Shown piece by piece: positions 34,421 to 47,100 of a stretch of DNA of 64,000 nucleotides. Source of the stretch: Micractinium sp. NFX-FRZ (Eukaryota; Chlorophyta; Trebouxiophyceae; Chlorellales; Chlorellaceae); assembly GCA_029339195.1 (NCBI GenBank), contig JAPTJF010000295.1, positions 1-64,000 of the forward strand, given 5' to 3'. Position 1 is the stretch's first letter, and the number at the start of each line of letters is the position of its first letter. Made by a program: the position numbers and the translations under genes. The notes under the pieces are model-generated. The model did not search any database. It had not been told where the DNA came from and saw only the letters and a program-made list of their open reading frames with translations.

Positions 34421-35410
34421 CCGCCTGGCAGCCGGGTGCACGCATGGTTGCGGCCTGCTGCCCAAGAGTGATGGCTGAAATGCTTCACGCCGGACTTCTC
34501 CCTTAATTTATCGTCGTTCTCTTTGCAAAGCATCAGAGCTTCCATGCAACCTCTTAATGCGCAAGTGGCTGACACCGCCTGGGGCAGGCCCTTCTGGTGG
34601 GCGGCTGCTGGTTAGCGAGGGCACCTGCAGGCAGCACCTGATGCAGTGCCGGCGGGTCATAGGAGCTGGATGATAGCAGGAACGCACCCGTACGTCAGAA
34701 TAAACCTCTCACTTGAATGCACATAGGCATAGACGTCGTGTTCTGCTGGAGCCCGTGAGCGGCGGCGCCTCACACCCACATGCTTCACATGTTGGCTGAC
34801 CAGCGAACGCAAAGACGCCACCCGTCCGAGAATTATCTGACGTTAAGCAAATGTGCTGGATGTCGCCCTTCGGCCCTCAGGTAGAGCCAAGGCCTCTTTT
34901 TCTTGGCCTCGTCACGTCCACCTGGCACTGCCTTGCTCGGGCCTCCATCGCGGGCTCCGAGCACCGGGAGTCGCTGGAGTGACCACCCTGGATTCCCGCA
35001 AGTGCAGCACAGAATAGGGTCGGGGCTCTGCCCGGCTGCAGGAACAGCAGGCGCTCAAGCGCTGGACAGCCGAGCCTGAGCTCATCGCAGACGGTGCGAA
35101 GACAGTCTTCACGCCCGGGTGAGCGTAGGACAGGGCCACCTCCTTCCTTCCCTGTGCACCGTGCAGCGGCTGGCCAGGTTGCTGCCGGCGCTCCGGCAGA
35201 GCTCGGAATCAACGCAAGAGAACACGGTGGGGGCAGCGACGGCGGCCTCGGCGATGAGCGCACCCTGAGCAGCGGCGGCCTGAGCCCCGCCACCGCGCCC
35301 TGCACCGTGCACCCCGCACCCTGCTGAGCTTGCCTCTCTCCCCTTGCTCGCAGGCTGCTGACCAGCGGCCGTCTGGTATCTGGCAGGACAGCAGGAAGAG
35401 GCAGGCAGCC
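34421..35410 (+). promoter_or_regulatory. upstream region and likely spliced 5' leader of the B14.7 gene
   Basis: No coding exon is seen from 34421 to 35410. A GTGAGC donor at 35119 after CGCCCGG, and a TTGCTCGCAG acceptor ending at 35353, suggest a 5' untranslated intron (35119-35353). It lies before the ATG at 35411. Evidence is splice-site shape only. Confidence 0.4.
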
Positions 35411-36959
35411 ATGAGCCTTCCGGTGGAGGCACACGAGGAGAGCTGGCCCAGCCGGATAGGCGCCGCTGTGGGCGTCGGCTTTGCCGCAGGTGTGCCTCGT
35501 GCGTGGCAGCCTGGCCTGCCGCTCGGCTGTTTGCTACTTTCTGTGCCTCTTCTGCCGCATATGTGCGGCCGACGCTGCACATGCAGGGCCCTCCACTGCG
35601 CCTGCCCGGCCCAGCGCTCACATGCCCGGCCTGATCGCCCTGAAGCACCCACCTCGCCCGCCCATCCCGTCACCCTCCTCCCTCGCTCTTGGATGACCCG
35701 CGCAGGCGCGCTGTTTGGCGCTGTGGCGTCCAACTGGGGAGACATTCCCGTGGTGCTGCGCGACAAGCCGTGGCCCGCGCTGGTGCGTACGGGCAGCCAG
35801 ATGGCGCAGTACGGCTCCACTCTGGCGCTGGTGGGAGGCACCTTTGCTGCCGTTGACGTGAGTGGGCTTGGGCTTTGTCTGCAGGGGAAATGGTCGGTGT
35901 ATCTCTGCAGAGCAAGTCAGGCAGGGTGTGCCACTTGGGACCCGGCACAGGGCAATAGGATCGGCTGAAGAAGCGATGGCGCGGGGCGGCAGGGCCCGAT
36001 CTGGCCATGGCAGCCGCCCTTCTGTGCTGTTGTCGGCAGCAGCCAGGAGAGCAGTGCACTGCCCCCCAGTATGGGCTTGCGCATGTGTCAGCATGCCATG
36101 CCAGCCAATGCAATGTGGCACCTGCTCCTGCTCCCGAACCACCCACGCTGCCATGCGCTGCTCCCTCCCTCCCCCGTTTTTGTGCAGTGCTTTGCTGAGA
36201 GCGTGCGCGGCAAGAAGGATTGGGTGAATGGCAGCCTTGCGGGTGCTGCCTCCGGACTGGCGCTGGGCCTGCGACGTGAGTGGGGGGTTGGGAAGCGGGC
36301 TGCACGCTGGCTCAGTGGCTGGCTGCAGCACGGTGGGGCAAGAGCCTGACAGCTTGTTTGAATGCGTGCATGCGTGCTGATTTGGGCGCTGACAGCGCCG
36401 GTTGAAACGAGGTGCCTCGACTGACCTCTAGAGTCCAGCTTCCTATGGTTTGTTTTGGGCATGCTAGCTGTGCATGGAAAGTGGAGTGGATGTGTGCCTG
36501 CCCTCCTGCCTTACCCCAGCCTCCTGCCTCACCACCGCATCCCCACCGCCCGCCCGCAGTCGGCACGCTGCCCGCGGCCATCAAGGCCGCCGGCGCGCTG
36601 GCCGTTGTCGCCTCCCTGGTAGACGTGTCTGGCGGGCGCCTGGTGGGGACGGGCATGGTGGACGACGGCGCGACGCCGCCCAGGAGGGTAGGTCACTGGG
36701 GGAGGGCTGCGGTGGTGCCAGCTGGATGAGCCGGGGCGGGGTGAGGGTGTCCGAGGGCGAAGAAAGTGCAGAAGTGTGTGACGGCAAGGAAGGCTTGGCT
36801 GGGATCAGGAGACGGTGTGCAGGGCCGCATATTGTGGAGTGCTGGTTGCCGCCCCTGCACCTCACCCGATGGCAGGCCCCTCTGCGGATGCCCAACGGGC
36901 CGCCCTAACCCTCCGCACCCCTTCTCCGCTGTGTGCAGATCTATCCGTACAACAGCTGA
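35411..36959 (+). CDS. NDUFA11: mitochondrial complex I subunit B14.7 (Tim17/22/23 family)
   Basis: Exons: 35411-35489, 35706-35857, 36188-36275, 36560-36687, 36939-36959; 155 residues. It is a small four-helix inner-membrane accessory subunit of NADH:ubiquinone oxidoreductase, helping membrane-arm assembly. It follows the plant B14.7 protein along its length: Gly-rich first helix (VGVGFAAGALFGAV), then NWGDIPVVLRDKPWPALVRT, GGTFAAVDCFAESVRGKKDW (charged loop of the Tim17 fold), NGSLAGAASGLALG, a fourth helix rich in Ala and Val, and an end reading IYPYNS, like the plant YYPY ending. No cleavable presequence is expected for this family, and none is seen. Annotators often label the plant orthologue OEP16-3. 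An outer-envelope or import channel of the same fold is the alternative; the C-terminal YPY favours complex I. Confidence 0.87.
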
Positions 36960-37422
36960 GCAGGGGTGGTACAATGAACGGCTGAACCGGCACGACACCC
37001 TTTTGAGCTTGAAGATGCTGCACTGCACTGTACCGCTGCCCCCCAACCCCCTTGTTCCTCCGCTCGCTGCTCCTCTGCTTTGCACCGCGCCGCCGTGGCG
37101 GGGCGGAGCCCCACAGCCTGAGTGCGCCCGTACCCCGCCTTCCGCCCGGTGGCGCTGGCAGCTGGATTGTTTTGTAAGCTGCCATGGTCTTCAGGATACA
37201 GTGAGAGACTTGCACAGGCGGGAAGCTTACGGGTGCTGTGCGCGGCGGCCACAGCGCGGGCACGGCTGCCGCCTACATGCATATGCATGTGGCCCTGCTG
37301 CACCACTGCTTCCATACATAGTTGCATTCCTTGCACTCCAGAAGTTTTGTACACGCTCGACAAGCGACAAGACGGCGCTCAGCGGATAAAACCAACACTT
37401 GGTGCAGCCTCCACTGCTCGAC
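36960..37422. other. intergenic
   Basis: This is the 3' end of the B14.7 gene and the upstream region of the next gene. Nothing with family resemblance is seen. A short palindromic ATGCATATGCAT lies near 37277. Confidence 0.4.
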
Positions 37423-40400
37423 ATGGCCCTGGCGGCCAGAGCCGGGGCCTTGGCGCTACAAAAAGCGCCGGCAGCAGCAGCGGCGGTGCCCCAGAGAAGG
37501 TGGGCAGCGCTCGGCCGCATGCCAGTGGAACTCTCCTGAGGGGTTCCCGCCGATCACCAACACCCAATGTGCGCATGCAACCTGCAGGCGGCCGCCAGCA
37601 GTGGCACGGGCCGGCCGGCGAGACGAGGCCTCGGCAGAAGAGGAGGTCGCGCCTGCGATACCCGGCTTTGACGGCTTGATAGACCTCATCCCTGACCCAC
37701 TGGCGGATGACAACCTGCTTGCCGAGAACGACGCCTTTGCGCGCCGTGAGTGCCGCCGCCCCGCCGCGGCCGCCGCTGGGTTGAGGGCTGCGCTCAGCTG
37801 CTGTCGCAGCTCACTGTGTGTGCGTGGAACATGAGCCATACCAGCAGCCTTGGATGGTGCATCCGGATGCTGCAACATGGCTCCACCACGTCCGCTGTGC
37901 TGCGTGCCGTCCGCTTGCCCAGCCTGCTTGCCCCCGTCAGGGACTAGTCAGGTCCCCCAGCCTTTGCCGTGCTGGATGGACTGTTACATTCCTGGCAGAG
38001 CCACGGCCGGCGCTGGCCACTGCGGGCCGCCGTCATGGCGGCTCCGTGCGCGCCGGCGCCGTGCCAGTCCCGCCGCTTGCCCACTGCTGGCCCGCCTGCG
38101 CGCCCTGGCTTCTGCCACATGCGCTCCTCACCAGCGGGCTGCACCGGGCGGCGGCGGGAATATCCCCCACCCTGCACCCCCATTCCACACCACGCATGCT
38201 GCACATGCATCCTTTCGTGCCGGTGCATGACATGCCCTGGTCCCCCCCACCGTAGGCATCCGTTGCTCCCACTGCCGTCCAACCTTGCCGCCTGCCCTCC
38301 CTGCCCTCCTTCCCAACCCGTCCCATCCCACAGAGTACGCTGCACAGTCAGCAGCTTCCAGCGGCAGCTGGGACAGCTTTGGCCTGGCTTCATCCTCCGG
38401 CAGCGACCTAGATTGGCAGGCGCCCGGGGCAGGAGCAGCCGACTGGTACAGCTCTGACTTTGACTTGTTGGGTGCTGGCGGCGGCGGCGGCCTGGACGTG
38501 GGTGCTGCTGCGGGCATGGGCGCAGGAGTTGACCCGGCGTCCTTCCAGTTTGACCAGCTCAAAAGCAAGGACTGGTCGGACCAGCTGGTCAGCGAGGTGG
38601 GTGCTGGTGGGTGCTGCCACGGTGGTGCATGACGGGCGGTGGTACATTGGGGAGCGCAAGGCAGTGCGGGCAGCAAGGTGCTCGCTGGCCCCGCACTGGA
38701 CGGTGGATCCGCTGCACAGTGCACCGAACCCGCCTACCCACCCACTCGCTGATGCACTCGCCCCTTCACTCACTCACTCAATCATTCACTCACCACGCTG
38801 CCTCCCGTCTGCCTGGCGGCAGGTGGGCGAGGGCAACAGCTTCCGGCGGGAGCAGCGCGAGCGGTACGGCGCCCCCCTGCTCAACATGACCAACCTGGCG
38901 CATGCCAGCGAGGAGGAGCTGCTGATGGGTGCGGAAGCGCAGGTGCGGCGGGGAGTGGAGGCAGGGGCGAAGGCAAGGGAGGCCTGGTAAAGAGTGGGCA
39001 GCGAAACAGGGCGCATGCCAGCGAACGGGGGTGGCGGTGCAGGTGGGAATGAAGGATGCGGGGCAGGGTGAATGATGGAGCTAAGCGAGGTGACTGGTAG
39101 ACAGTGTTGCAGCATGCGATGCCGGCGTCTGCAGCCCAGGGGTGGGTTTGGGAGCCGAGAGCAGCTGGGTTGCTGGCCGCCTGCCTAGCTGGCATGCATC
39201 CTGCACTTATCATCAGCATCAGCATCATCAAAGGCACTTTGCCCAGCTGCCATGCACTGCACAGCACAGCACTGCACAGCCTGCTAGACAGGTGGGCCAC
39301 CACGCCCCGCACAGGTAGGGCCGCAGCCTGCCCGGGTGGCAGCGGCCCGTTCACATGCGGGGCAGAGCAAGCGAAAGCACCGGGAGTTGAGACCCGACCG
39401 CCTCTCCAGCCGTGGGCGTCAGGGATGCATAACCTCGGCTCATTCACAACCCCATGCCCCTCCCCATTATAGCAGTGGGAGCGGGGCCAACACACTTTTT
39501 GCTGCTGCTGCGTTGCCGCCGCAGGCCAGCTCGCCACCCTTCTTGCGCCTCTCCCCTGCCTCCCTGCCTGCCCGCTGTCTGACCTCCCTTCCGGTGACCA
39601 ACTGTGCTGCACAACTGCTGCGTGCCTGCCTGCTGCAGGCGCTGCGCGACGACAAAGTGGATGCGGTGATGCAGGAGGCCATGGGCCTGCACCACCTCTT
39701 CTTTGAAAAGGCACACAACCGGTGAGTGTGGAGCTGCAGGCGGTGGCACCGACTTGCGTGTGCGGCGGCGCAGGGTCGTGCAGGGGCCCCAGGCAGGCAC
39801 TTGGCGGGCTTGCTCTTGCCCTGGCCCCGCCTGCGCCCCCTCCTGGCCTTCACATCCTGCCTCTGAGTCCCGGTGTGCTGACTTGACACGCTCCTTTCCA
39901 GTGCTGTGCTTCACAGCAATGCCATTGCTGTGTGGTTTGGGGCTCTTTGTCTACATTGAGGTCGGCGGCTGCAAGCTGCTCACTCAAGGGTCCCTCCCCC
40001 TTCCATGTCCCCCGCCTGTGCGTGCCTCCTGCCTGCAGCTACGCCATTGCAGTGCGGTTTGGTGAGCTGATCGAGGAGATTGAGTACGACGACTGGAACC
40101 TGCCGATGGAGGGGGAGGAGCAGGGGGTGCCGTCGTGGTGCCGCGCCGCCTTTGCGATGCGGGAGGAGTACGACGCCCTCAACGAGCGTGAGTGCCTGGC
40201 TGCCCTGCTGGCTGGCTGGTGGCAGGACGCGCGGTGTCTGACCTATGAGCGCTGGCGGGATCCCCCCACCCCCTCCAGCCCCGTCTTGCAGGGATGCATG
40301 CCGCGCTCGCAGCGGCGCCCCAGCCCCGCCCCCATGCTCCCCACCAACATGCCCGCTCCCCCCTTGGTGTCGGTCGTTCTTCCCCCATGCAGGCACGCTG

Positions 40401-41889
40401 ATTGACGACCAGGTGCGCAGCGCCCAGGAGACGGCCTTCTTCGAGGACGGCGTGGCCCGTGCGGTGGCCAAGCAGAGTGAGTATGCACAGAGTGCAGTGC
40501 AGCGGGGCCACGGCTGGCAGTGTTTGGTTTGGTGGTGTTGTGTGAGTCGTGGTGTTCAGTGGCTGGTCTGCTATGGTGGGGGCAGGCTTGTGGCCAGGCA
40601 GAGGGTGCCGGGGATGTGCAGCCAACTGGGTGAGGAGCTGCGCAGGGTCGGTGTGAGCATGGGGCCGCCCTGTGTGCGTGCGTCTCTTTCACCCGCCCTT
40701 CCACCCTGTTCTCCCACCCGCATGGATGCGCGCGGGCCTGCGGTGCAAAAGCGTGTCCCCGTGCTATCCGTCCACTTGCATTCCCGCTCACCTGCCTTGT
40801 CAGTTTGAATGCAGTGACACGGGCATACTTGCTGGAGGGCGGCGCGTACCGCCATGCTCTTCTCCTACCCCTGCTCACCCCTTGCTGAGTTGCGGCTTGT
40901 CATGCTGACTTGTGAACCGTCCGCTCTGCCTGCCTGCCCGCCTGCAGTGGAGTGGGCGGACTTGCTGGAGCGGGGCGCGTCCCGGCGTGAGGAGGCCATG
41001 GATGCCAGCTCAGCGCTGGAGCAGATGATGGAGGGGGTGCTGCCCGGGGCCACAGGCGAGTCTGGGGGCGCCTGGCTGGGCTGGTCTGTGCTTGGCTGGG
41101 CGCTCGGCTGGCCGCCTGGCTGCTGGCTGATTATTGATTGAAAGGGGGCGCTGCCCGGCATGCACAGGTGGAGAGAAACTAGGCAGAGAGGCACCCTTGT
41201 CAACCTGTGGCGCTGCAAAGCTTCCGGGGAGCCGGTGAGCAGCTACTGAAGGCGTGCCTTCACCCCTGCTCCTGCCTCGCTTTCGTCCCCACCGCCACCG
41301 CTGCAGACGACTTTGAGCACGCCTTTGGGGAGACGAGCGAGCCTCTGGTGGACGACCTGCTGACTCGGGCCAACAAACAGGCGGATGCAGAGTACTGGGC
41401 GGCCCTGGAGGGCGCTCTGGAGGATGAGGAGGAGGATGCGGTGCCGGCGGCGGCGAGGGAGGGCGACGAGGATGAGGAGGAAGAGGAGGAGGCGGGGGAG
41501 CATGGAGAGCGGCACGCGCGGCGCGGGCCGCACCTGGGGGCGGCGCACTCGGTGAGAACGGTGCCAGCGCTGGTGGTGCTGGTGCGATGCTGCATCCCTG
41601 CTGCTGCCTCGAATCCTGCCAGCTGCTTTCCTCTCGAGGTTCTGCATGCCAGCCCTCGCCACCGCCCCTCAATTCTTGCTACAAGCCTCCCGCCTTGTGG
41701 CTTCCCCTTCGCTGCTCGTCACGCCTTGCCCACTCCTTGTTCCCCCGGCTCTCCCTGCAGAAGAAGGTGCAGGCAGCAGCTGAGGACCGGGAGCGGCACA
41801 AGGCAGAGCTGATGGGGCTGGGCCCCATGAGCGGCAGAGCAGCCGACCCGCTGCTGGATTTGCTGGACCGGCACGACCAGGCCAGCTAG
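37423..41889 (+). CDS. unrecognised acidic protein with possible organelle presequence
   Basis: Exons: 37423-37499, 37588-37745, 38334-38596, 38823-38942, 39639-39721, 40039-40187, 40393-40476, 40948-41055, 41307-41551, 41761-41889; 471 residues in continuous phase. I do not recognise the family. The first 30 residues are Ala-rich with Arg and Lys and no acid (MALAARAGALALQKAP), as in mitochondrial or plastid presequences. Then come an acidic stretch (FDGLIDLIPDPLADDNLL) and a Ser/Gly-rich linker (about 80-165). A probable folded, helix-rich core of about 200 residues follows, with an aromatic-acidic patch IEYDDWNLP. A Glu/Asp run (about 380-405) precedes a charged tail. The intron at 41056 has a GC donor; using any nearby GT brings a stop. 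It could be a clade-specific organelle complex subunit; that is a guess. Confidence 0.7.
41056..41306 (+). other. GC-AG intron
   Basis: The exon ends ACAG and the intron starts GCGAGT. The phase (1) matches the next exon exactly. The nearest GT, four bases on, would read into a stop. Confidence 0.7.
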
Positions 41890-42657
41890 GCTGGCGCCAC
41901 GTCAGCACGGCGCCATGTCACCATGGTGCCATGTCGGCACCGCCAGCAGCAGCAGCAGCTCCAACCACAGCAGCCCCATTTCATTGCACGCACGCCCCAG
42001 CCCCTGTGCCTCCTCCCCCCAGTTTTCAGCCGCCACGCCCCTGCACTCCGTCCCTCAGACTCTCTCCCTGCTGCATATACGGCCCCTTCCCCACGTGCCC
42101 TTCTGCTCCCTTGCCGCTCGTCTCTCCTCTGTTCTGCTGGGCAGGCTGGCCTTGCGGCCCCACCCCTCTGGCCCGCTAACCACCTCTCCTGATTGACCGC
42201 TCTTGCACTGCGCAACCACTGTAGTAACTTGCACTCGCAGTGAGCACAAACGTCACAAGGGATGCCATGACCAGCACGCAACAGAAGAGTACTCTGTTGT
42301 ATGCGGATTGGGTGAACAGAGCAGGCAGGTGCAGACCTTTGGAGCAGTTTGCAACAGCAGTCGGGTAGAGGCGTCTGCAGGCTTCCAGAGCTCTTGCAGC
42401 CGCTCGGCTGCTGGTCTGGCATAAACACACACTTCTGTCTCATGGATGGGATGGGCCCCAGGTTTTGAGGCACACCTTTATATTTTTCGGTCCGCACGAA
42501 ACGAAGCACACTGGCTGTTCCGCACGGCTTGCTGGCCCCAAGAATACTGCCTACTTTTTCTACCCCGGGCGACTAATGTGCCTCAACCTATGCAGACAGT
42601 CTATCTCAGGTGCTCTGGCGAGGCTTGGGCAGTGTGCGGTTTACATGCATTGCCTGT
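41890..42657. other. intergenic between convergent genes
   Basis: The 3' flank of the acidic-protein gene (+) meets the 3' flank of COA1 (-). No exon is seen. Repeats of GCCATGTC-type units lie near 41900-41940. Confidence 0.45.
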
Positions 42658-43861
42658 CTACTTTGCCGGCTGCGCTTGCCGCCCTTCAGCTGCCGCCGCT
42701 GCTTGCTGCTCCGCCGCCCCCGCTGCCCCCGCAGCTGCTGCATGCTGCTGCGCAGCCCCATTTGGCCGCTCGCCGTGGCCCATGGCCGCCGCTGCTGCTG
42801 CCGCTGCCGCCATGTCGGGCACATCTTGCTCCAGCAGGCTCATGCTGATTGGCACGCCGCCAGGGCCCATCCCAATCAAAGCGTTCATCACCAGCACCTC
42901 CCACTCTGCACCCCCCACAAGGTTGTAGAGCAGGGTGGATCGCAGGCCGCCCTTGCGCACCACCTGCGTGAGACGGCAGGGTGGGGCGGGGCGGGGTGAG
43001 TGCATGTGTGGGGGGGCATGGGTGCGAGAGCGGTAGCATGAGCCGGGGCGCAGCCGTCGTGACCTTCTGGGTAGCACCACAGCCTCCCTCAGGAGGCATG
43101 CCTGACAGCACATGATGCCACTCCAGCACGCAGTATGCCATCCTGCCATCCCTGCCTCCCCAGGACTGATGCAGCCCTCCATCCCTCTCACCCGGACCGT
43201 CACGTCGGACGACCGCCGGCTGCCCTTGACCGGCAGGGTGACGGTTGCCATGTGCCCCTCCGCGCTGATTGCTACGGAACTGTTGTACCAGGGGCCCGCC
43301 TGCAGCGGAGCACCCAGCTCAGATTTGAACCGCTCGTTGCCCTCTGCCTGCTCCTCTACCAGGCTGCGGGAGGAGAGGGAGAGGGAGAGGGGGGCGAGAG
43401 ATGGGTGGGAGGGAAGGCGGCGACTGCGAGTGAAGCATCCCGGGCTCTCTTGGGCATTCTATTCTGCTCTTCTTCTTCTAACAACCACTAGAGAACAAGA
43501 ACAGGACAGCAGTCAGACCAAGGGCGCGCCGGCGTGCTACAGCGAGGGTCGCGGTGAGGCAAGTCGCCTCGGCAGCTCGGCGGGGGCTGGGCGGGCGTAG
43601 CGTGCGAGTTCGCAGCGCAATAGGTTGCTGTGACTCGTCACTAAGCACAGTTTCCACACCAACACAACGACGCATGCAGTAGGGCTCTAGCCAATGCAAA
43701 CTGCCGACCCACCGACCCTGAGCGCAGCGCTCGGCCGCCCACCACCGCCCACCGCGGGCGCACCTCTTGGCGCGCAGGTAGAGCACGGTGTCTGCTGCGG
43801 CGTCCGCTGCGTAATATGCTGTCGCGGCCACCAGGGCAGCCCCACCCAGACGCCGTAGCAT
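42658..43861 (-). CDS. COA1: cytochrome oxidase assembly protein COA1-like
   Basis: Exons in gene order: 43861-43764, 43363-43192, 42963-42658; 191 residues. COA1 proteins sit in the mitochondrial inner membrane and help build cytochrome c oxidase by escorting early COX1. Residues 1-33 form a short N-terminal membrane helix (AALVAATAYYAADAAA) ending in LRAKR. Next is the family core: LGAPLQAGPWYNSS, then an ATVTLPVKGSR strand (the PVKG motif), then a strand containing WEVLVMNALI. The last 60 residues are Ala/Gln-rich low complexity, an algal extension. The same fold occurs in TIM21, the main alternative, but the short length and the LGxPI/PVKG pattern favour COA1. It shares a 322-base divergent promoter region with the polymerase gene. 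Confidence 0.75.
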
Positions 43862-44183
43862 GGCGGCTCAAGAGAGGCGAAGGGCTTGTTGTGTTGTCGT
43901 GAGCGGTGGGGCGCAGCGGTTTCACTTCACAATTTTGATTGTTACCCGATATTGGTGCTTGCAAGGGTTTAAGAGGCGCAATATGAGGTCGTGCTGGCCC
44001 CGTGCTGCGCTGGTTGCCCTTGGCTCGGCGATCGCGGGCAGCTCCATTGCCATACGCCGCCAATTGCACTGCAAGACTGAAAGCCTGCCCACCCGTGGTC
44101 GTGCCCACACACCTCCTCAAGCCGACACAACCTCTTTGTCCGCCCATGGAAGCTCTGCGCATTGAATACAAGCACCGCACAAG
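43862..44183. promoter_or_regulatory. divergent promoter region, COA1 (-) and POLL-like (+)
   Basis: 322 bases separate the two start codons, so both promoters and leaders must fit here or overlap. It is relatively AT-rich at 43920-43985 (TTCACAATTTTGATTGTTAC). No classical TATA box stands out. Confidence 0.5.
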
Positions 44184-47100
44184 ATGAGCGGGCTCCCCGG
44201 CGGGCGCCCGGGCGCCCCGCCACCTGCAGCGGCTGCGGAGCCGCCCATGGCCGGCGGCACCGGCGGCAGCAAGCGGCAGCGCACCGAGCCGCTGGCGGGC
44301 GTGACTGTGTTTGTGCCCAAGCAGGGGCTGCCTCACAGCACCCAGATCTTCAAGGTGGGTCCCGCACAGCCTTGACTGCACTCGTCCGCACCGTTTCTTC
44401 TCTGTGCCCAGGGAGCGTGATTGACTGCCCCGCTTTCAAACGTGCGCTGCACCCGGTATCACTCCCTTCCCGCCCTCTCGCCCGCTGCCAGGTGTGGAGC
44501 AAGAGCGTGCCCTCCCTCGGCGGCACAGTCACACAAGATGAGCGCTGCCCTGGCATCACTCATGTGCTAGTCCCCCAGCCAGCCCCGCCTGCCAAAGGCG
44601 GCAGCCTGCACAGCTACGCCGCCGCCAGCAGCAGCAGCAGCAGCCCATCCGTGGGCTGCACCCGCAGCGGGTGGGCCAGCGTGCCAGAGTGCCTGCACCC
44701 CGGCGCCGCCACAGCGCCCGCCGGGGCTGCCTACGTCACGCCCGCCTGGCTCACAGACTGCCTGCGCCTGCAGCGGCGGCAGCCGGAGGGCGACTACCGG
44801 CCGCCCACAGCGGAGGAGGAGGCTGCTGCTGCGGCTGCTGCTGCCTGCGGTGGTGGCAGGGCTGATGAAGGGGGCAGTGATGATGAAGAGGAGCCGGATG
44901 TCAAGGATTTGGAGGCCTGGCTGGGCCCGCTGTGGAGCCCGGAGTGCGCCGCCATGAGCAGGGTGGAGCTCATGCTGCAGGTGATGCAAGCATTTTTGAG
45001 GAACTTGTGCTTTGCTGAAGCGGTGTCAGTGCTCTGGCATGGGGGCGGTCGTGAGCAAAGCGGGCGTCTGGCGCTACAGGTGTGGTCGCCTGTTCAGCAG
45101 TGGCAAAACTGCCGTCGTTGATTGTGAATAAGAGCTGCCTTCGGTTTAAGGAAGCAACCAAGCAGGGGAACCGTTGGGGTGTTGTACACCACACAGGGGT
45201 TGGGAGGCAGTGGAGGGACGAGGCACACTTGCGAAGCCCTCATGTGTTTGCATGTATTCCTCTTGCACAACAAATATACAAACCAGCCGCGTTCTTTCCT
45301 CCTCAGGGCGACTTTGACGCGGAGCGGTGCCGCCGCATTGGCAATGAGCCGGTGAGCAAAGAGGGCTGGGTGTGCGCTTGCTGCTACATTTAGCTGAGAG
45401 GGCTTTCTCGTGGGCTCGGTGTGTTGCGCTGCAGAAATATGAGTCAGGGCATCAGGCAGCCCTCATCTCTCGGCTTACCCGCCTGCACCATTCCTTGCCC
45501 ACTGCGCTCCCCAATTGCGGCTTCTCTGCAGCTGGTGCAGGTGCAGGCCCTGCCTGATGCTGCAAAAGCACGAGTCGGGGCAGCAGGCATCCCTCATCCC
45601 TGAGAAATCACACCCCCCGGCATCATCCCTGTGTCGCCTGCCTCTCCCGCGCTTGCGGCCTTCAGCTGGTGCAGGCGCTGCGGGAGCTGCAGAAGTTCGA
45701 GGTGTCGCTGAACGGCCAGTTCCTGACCAACCCCCAGGGCAAGCAAGTGGGAAACCACAAGGTGAGGCTGGGATGCCAGAGCAAGTGAGCGGACCCAGGG
45801 TTCGTGATTGAAGAAGAACGGGTTTCGGCCGATGGCGTGGGGTTGAGGAAGCAGACAGGAAAGTAGGCCAAAAGGCACCAGTCAGCTACCATGGCTTTGT
45901 GATTGCATCGCCTGGCTCAGTGCTGCCGGTGGGCGCGCCGCACCACGCTCCTGCCACGTACGCCTGCCTGTGCTGAGCGCGGCGGGGAGACATTGTGAAC
46001 CTGCACCCCTACCCCAGTGCATTCTGTGCCCCCTTCCTTTCCCCCCGCTGGAACCGCCCCGTTGCTGACCCACCCTCCCTGGCTCCTTCCCCACACCGAC
46101 CTGCCTCCATGCGCCCACTGCAGGCGCTCGCGTATGCGCAGGCCGCCGCAGCGGTGCGCACATGCGCCTACAAGCTGCGCCCGCCGGTGCTGCCGGGGCA
46201 GCTGCCCTGGGTGGCCGGCAACACGGCGGCGGAGGTGACTGATATTCTGGAGACCGGCACGTGTGAGAAGCTGGAAGGGTTCAGGTGGGTTGGAGGGTGG
46301 GTGGCATAAACAACACGCCGGCAAAGGTGGCGGAGGAGTCAGAGGAGGGGTGTAGGTGGGTGGGAGTTGGGGACGGTCTGGTAGGGGTGAGGTCGTTGAG
46401 CAGCGCTGCTGTCAGTCTGTGCAGCACAGCATCTGCGCCGTGTCGCCTGCGCTCCCCACCCAAACGGCTGCCCGTCGCTACTCTTACCTATGCCCGTCCC
46501 CCACCACATGCCCGCACTTTTCGTCCTGTCAGCTCAACACACATGCATTGTTTCTGAACACACGTGTGCGCTGTTGCACCCTTTGTTGCAGGCGCAACGA
46601 GCCGGTGCGTGACTCCAAGCGGGCGCTGCGGCCGGACAGCGCGGGCGCGGCTGCGCGCCGGCTGTTCACCAAGCTGCCAGGGGTGGGGGCCAAGGCGGCC
46701 CGCACGTGGTGGGAACTGGGCCTCAGGTGCTGAGGGGGCATGGTAACGGTGCTGTAGGGCTGTGGGGTGCGTCGGCAAGGACCAGCGCCTTTCCACCGTG
46801 CTGCCAGGGGTGGGGGGAGGTGGGGTCGCAGGGGAGGCGTCCCCAATGCCTGTCTTCCAACCTGTGGGGGCCTCTGCTGGGCCATGTAGCTGGAGAGCTT
46901 GTGTCAGAGGTAGGAGCCTCTGCCACAGCGCTGCCTCCTCTCCCTCACGTGCCCTCCCACCCCCTGACCACCCCACCCACTCCCTCTCTCGTGCTCTCCG
47001 CATCGTGCGGGGCATCCAATAACCGCACTCATGCCAGCTCTCTCCGTGCCTTGCTCGTGCGTCCCCCTTGCCATGGCAGGACGTTTGAGGAAGTGGAGGC

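Noticed and set aside
42606..42848. Plus-strand frames over the COA1 tail
   Set aside because: They are antisense shadows of the Ala/Gln-rich COA1 C-terminus; the minus-strand model has the family motifs and splice sites.
45515..45603. Alternative exon LVQVQALPDAAKARVG in the polymerase gene
   Set aside because: It resembles the start of exon 45666-45761 but has no fitting donor, and the latter matches the 8-kDa domain better; it may be another partial exon-start duplication.
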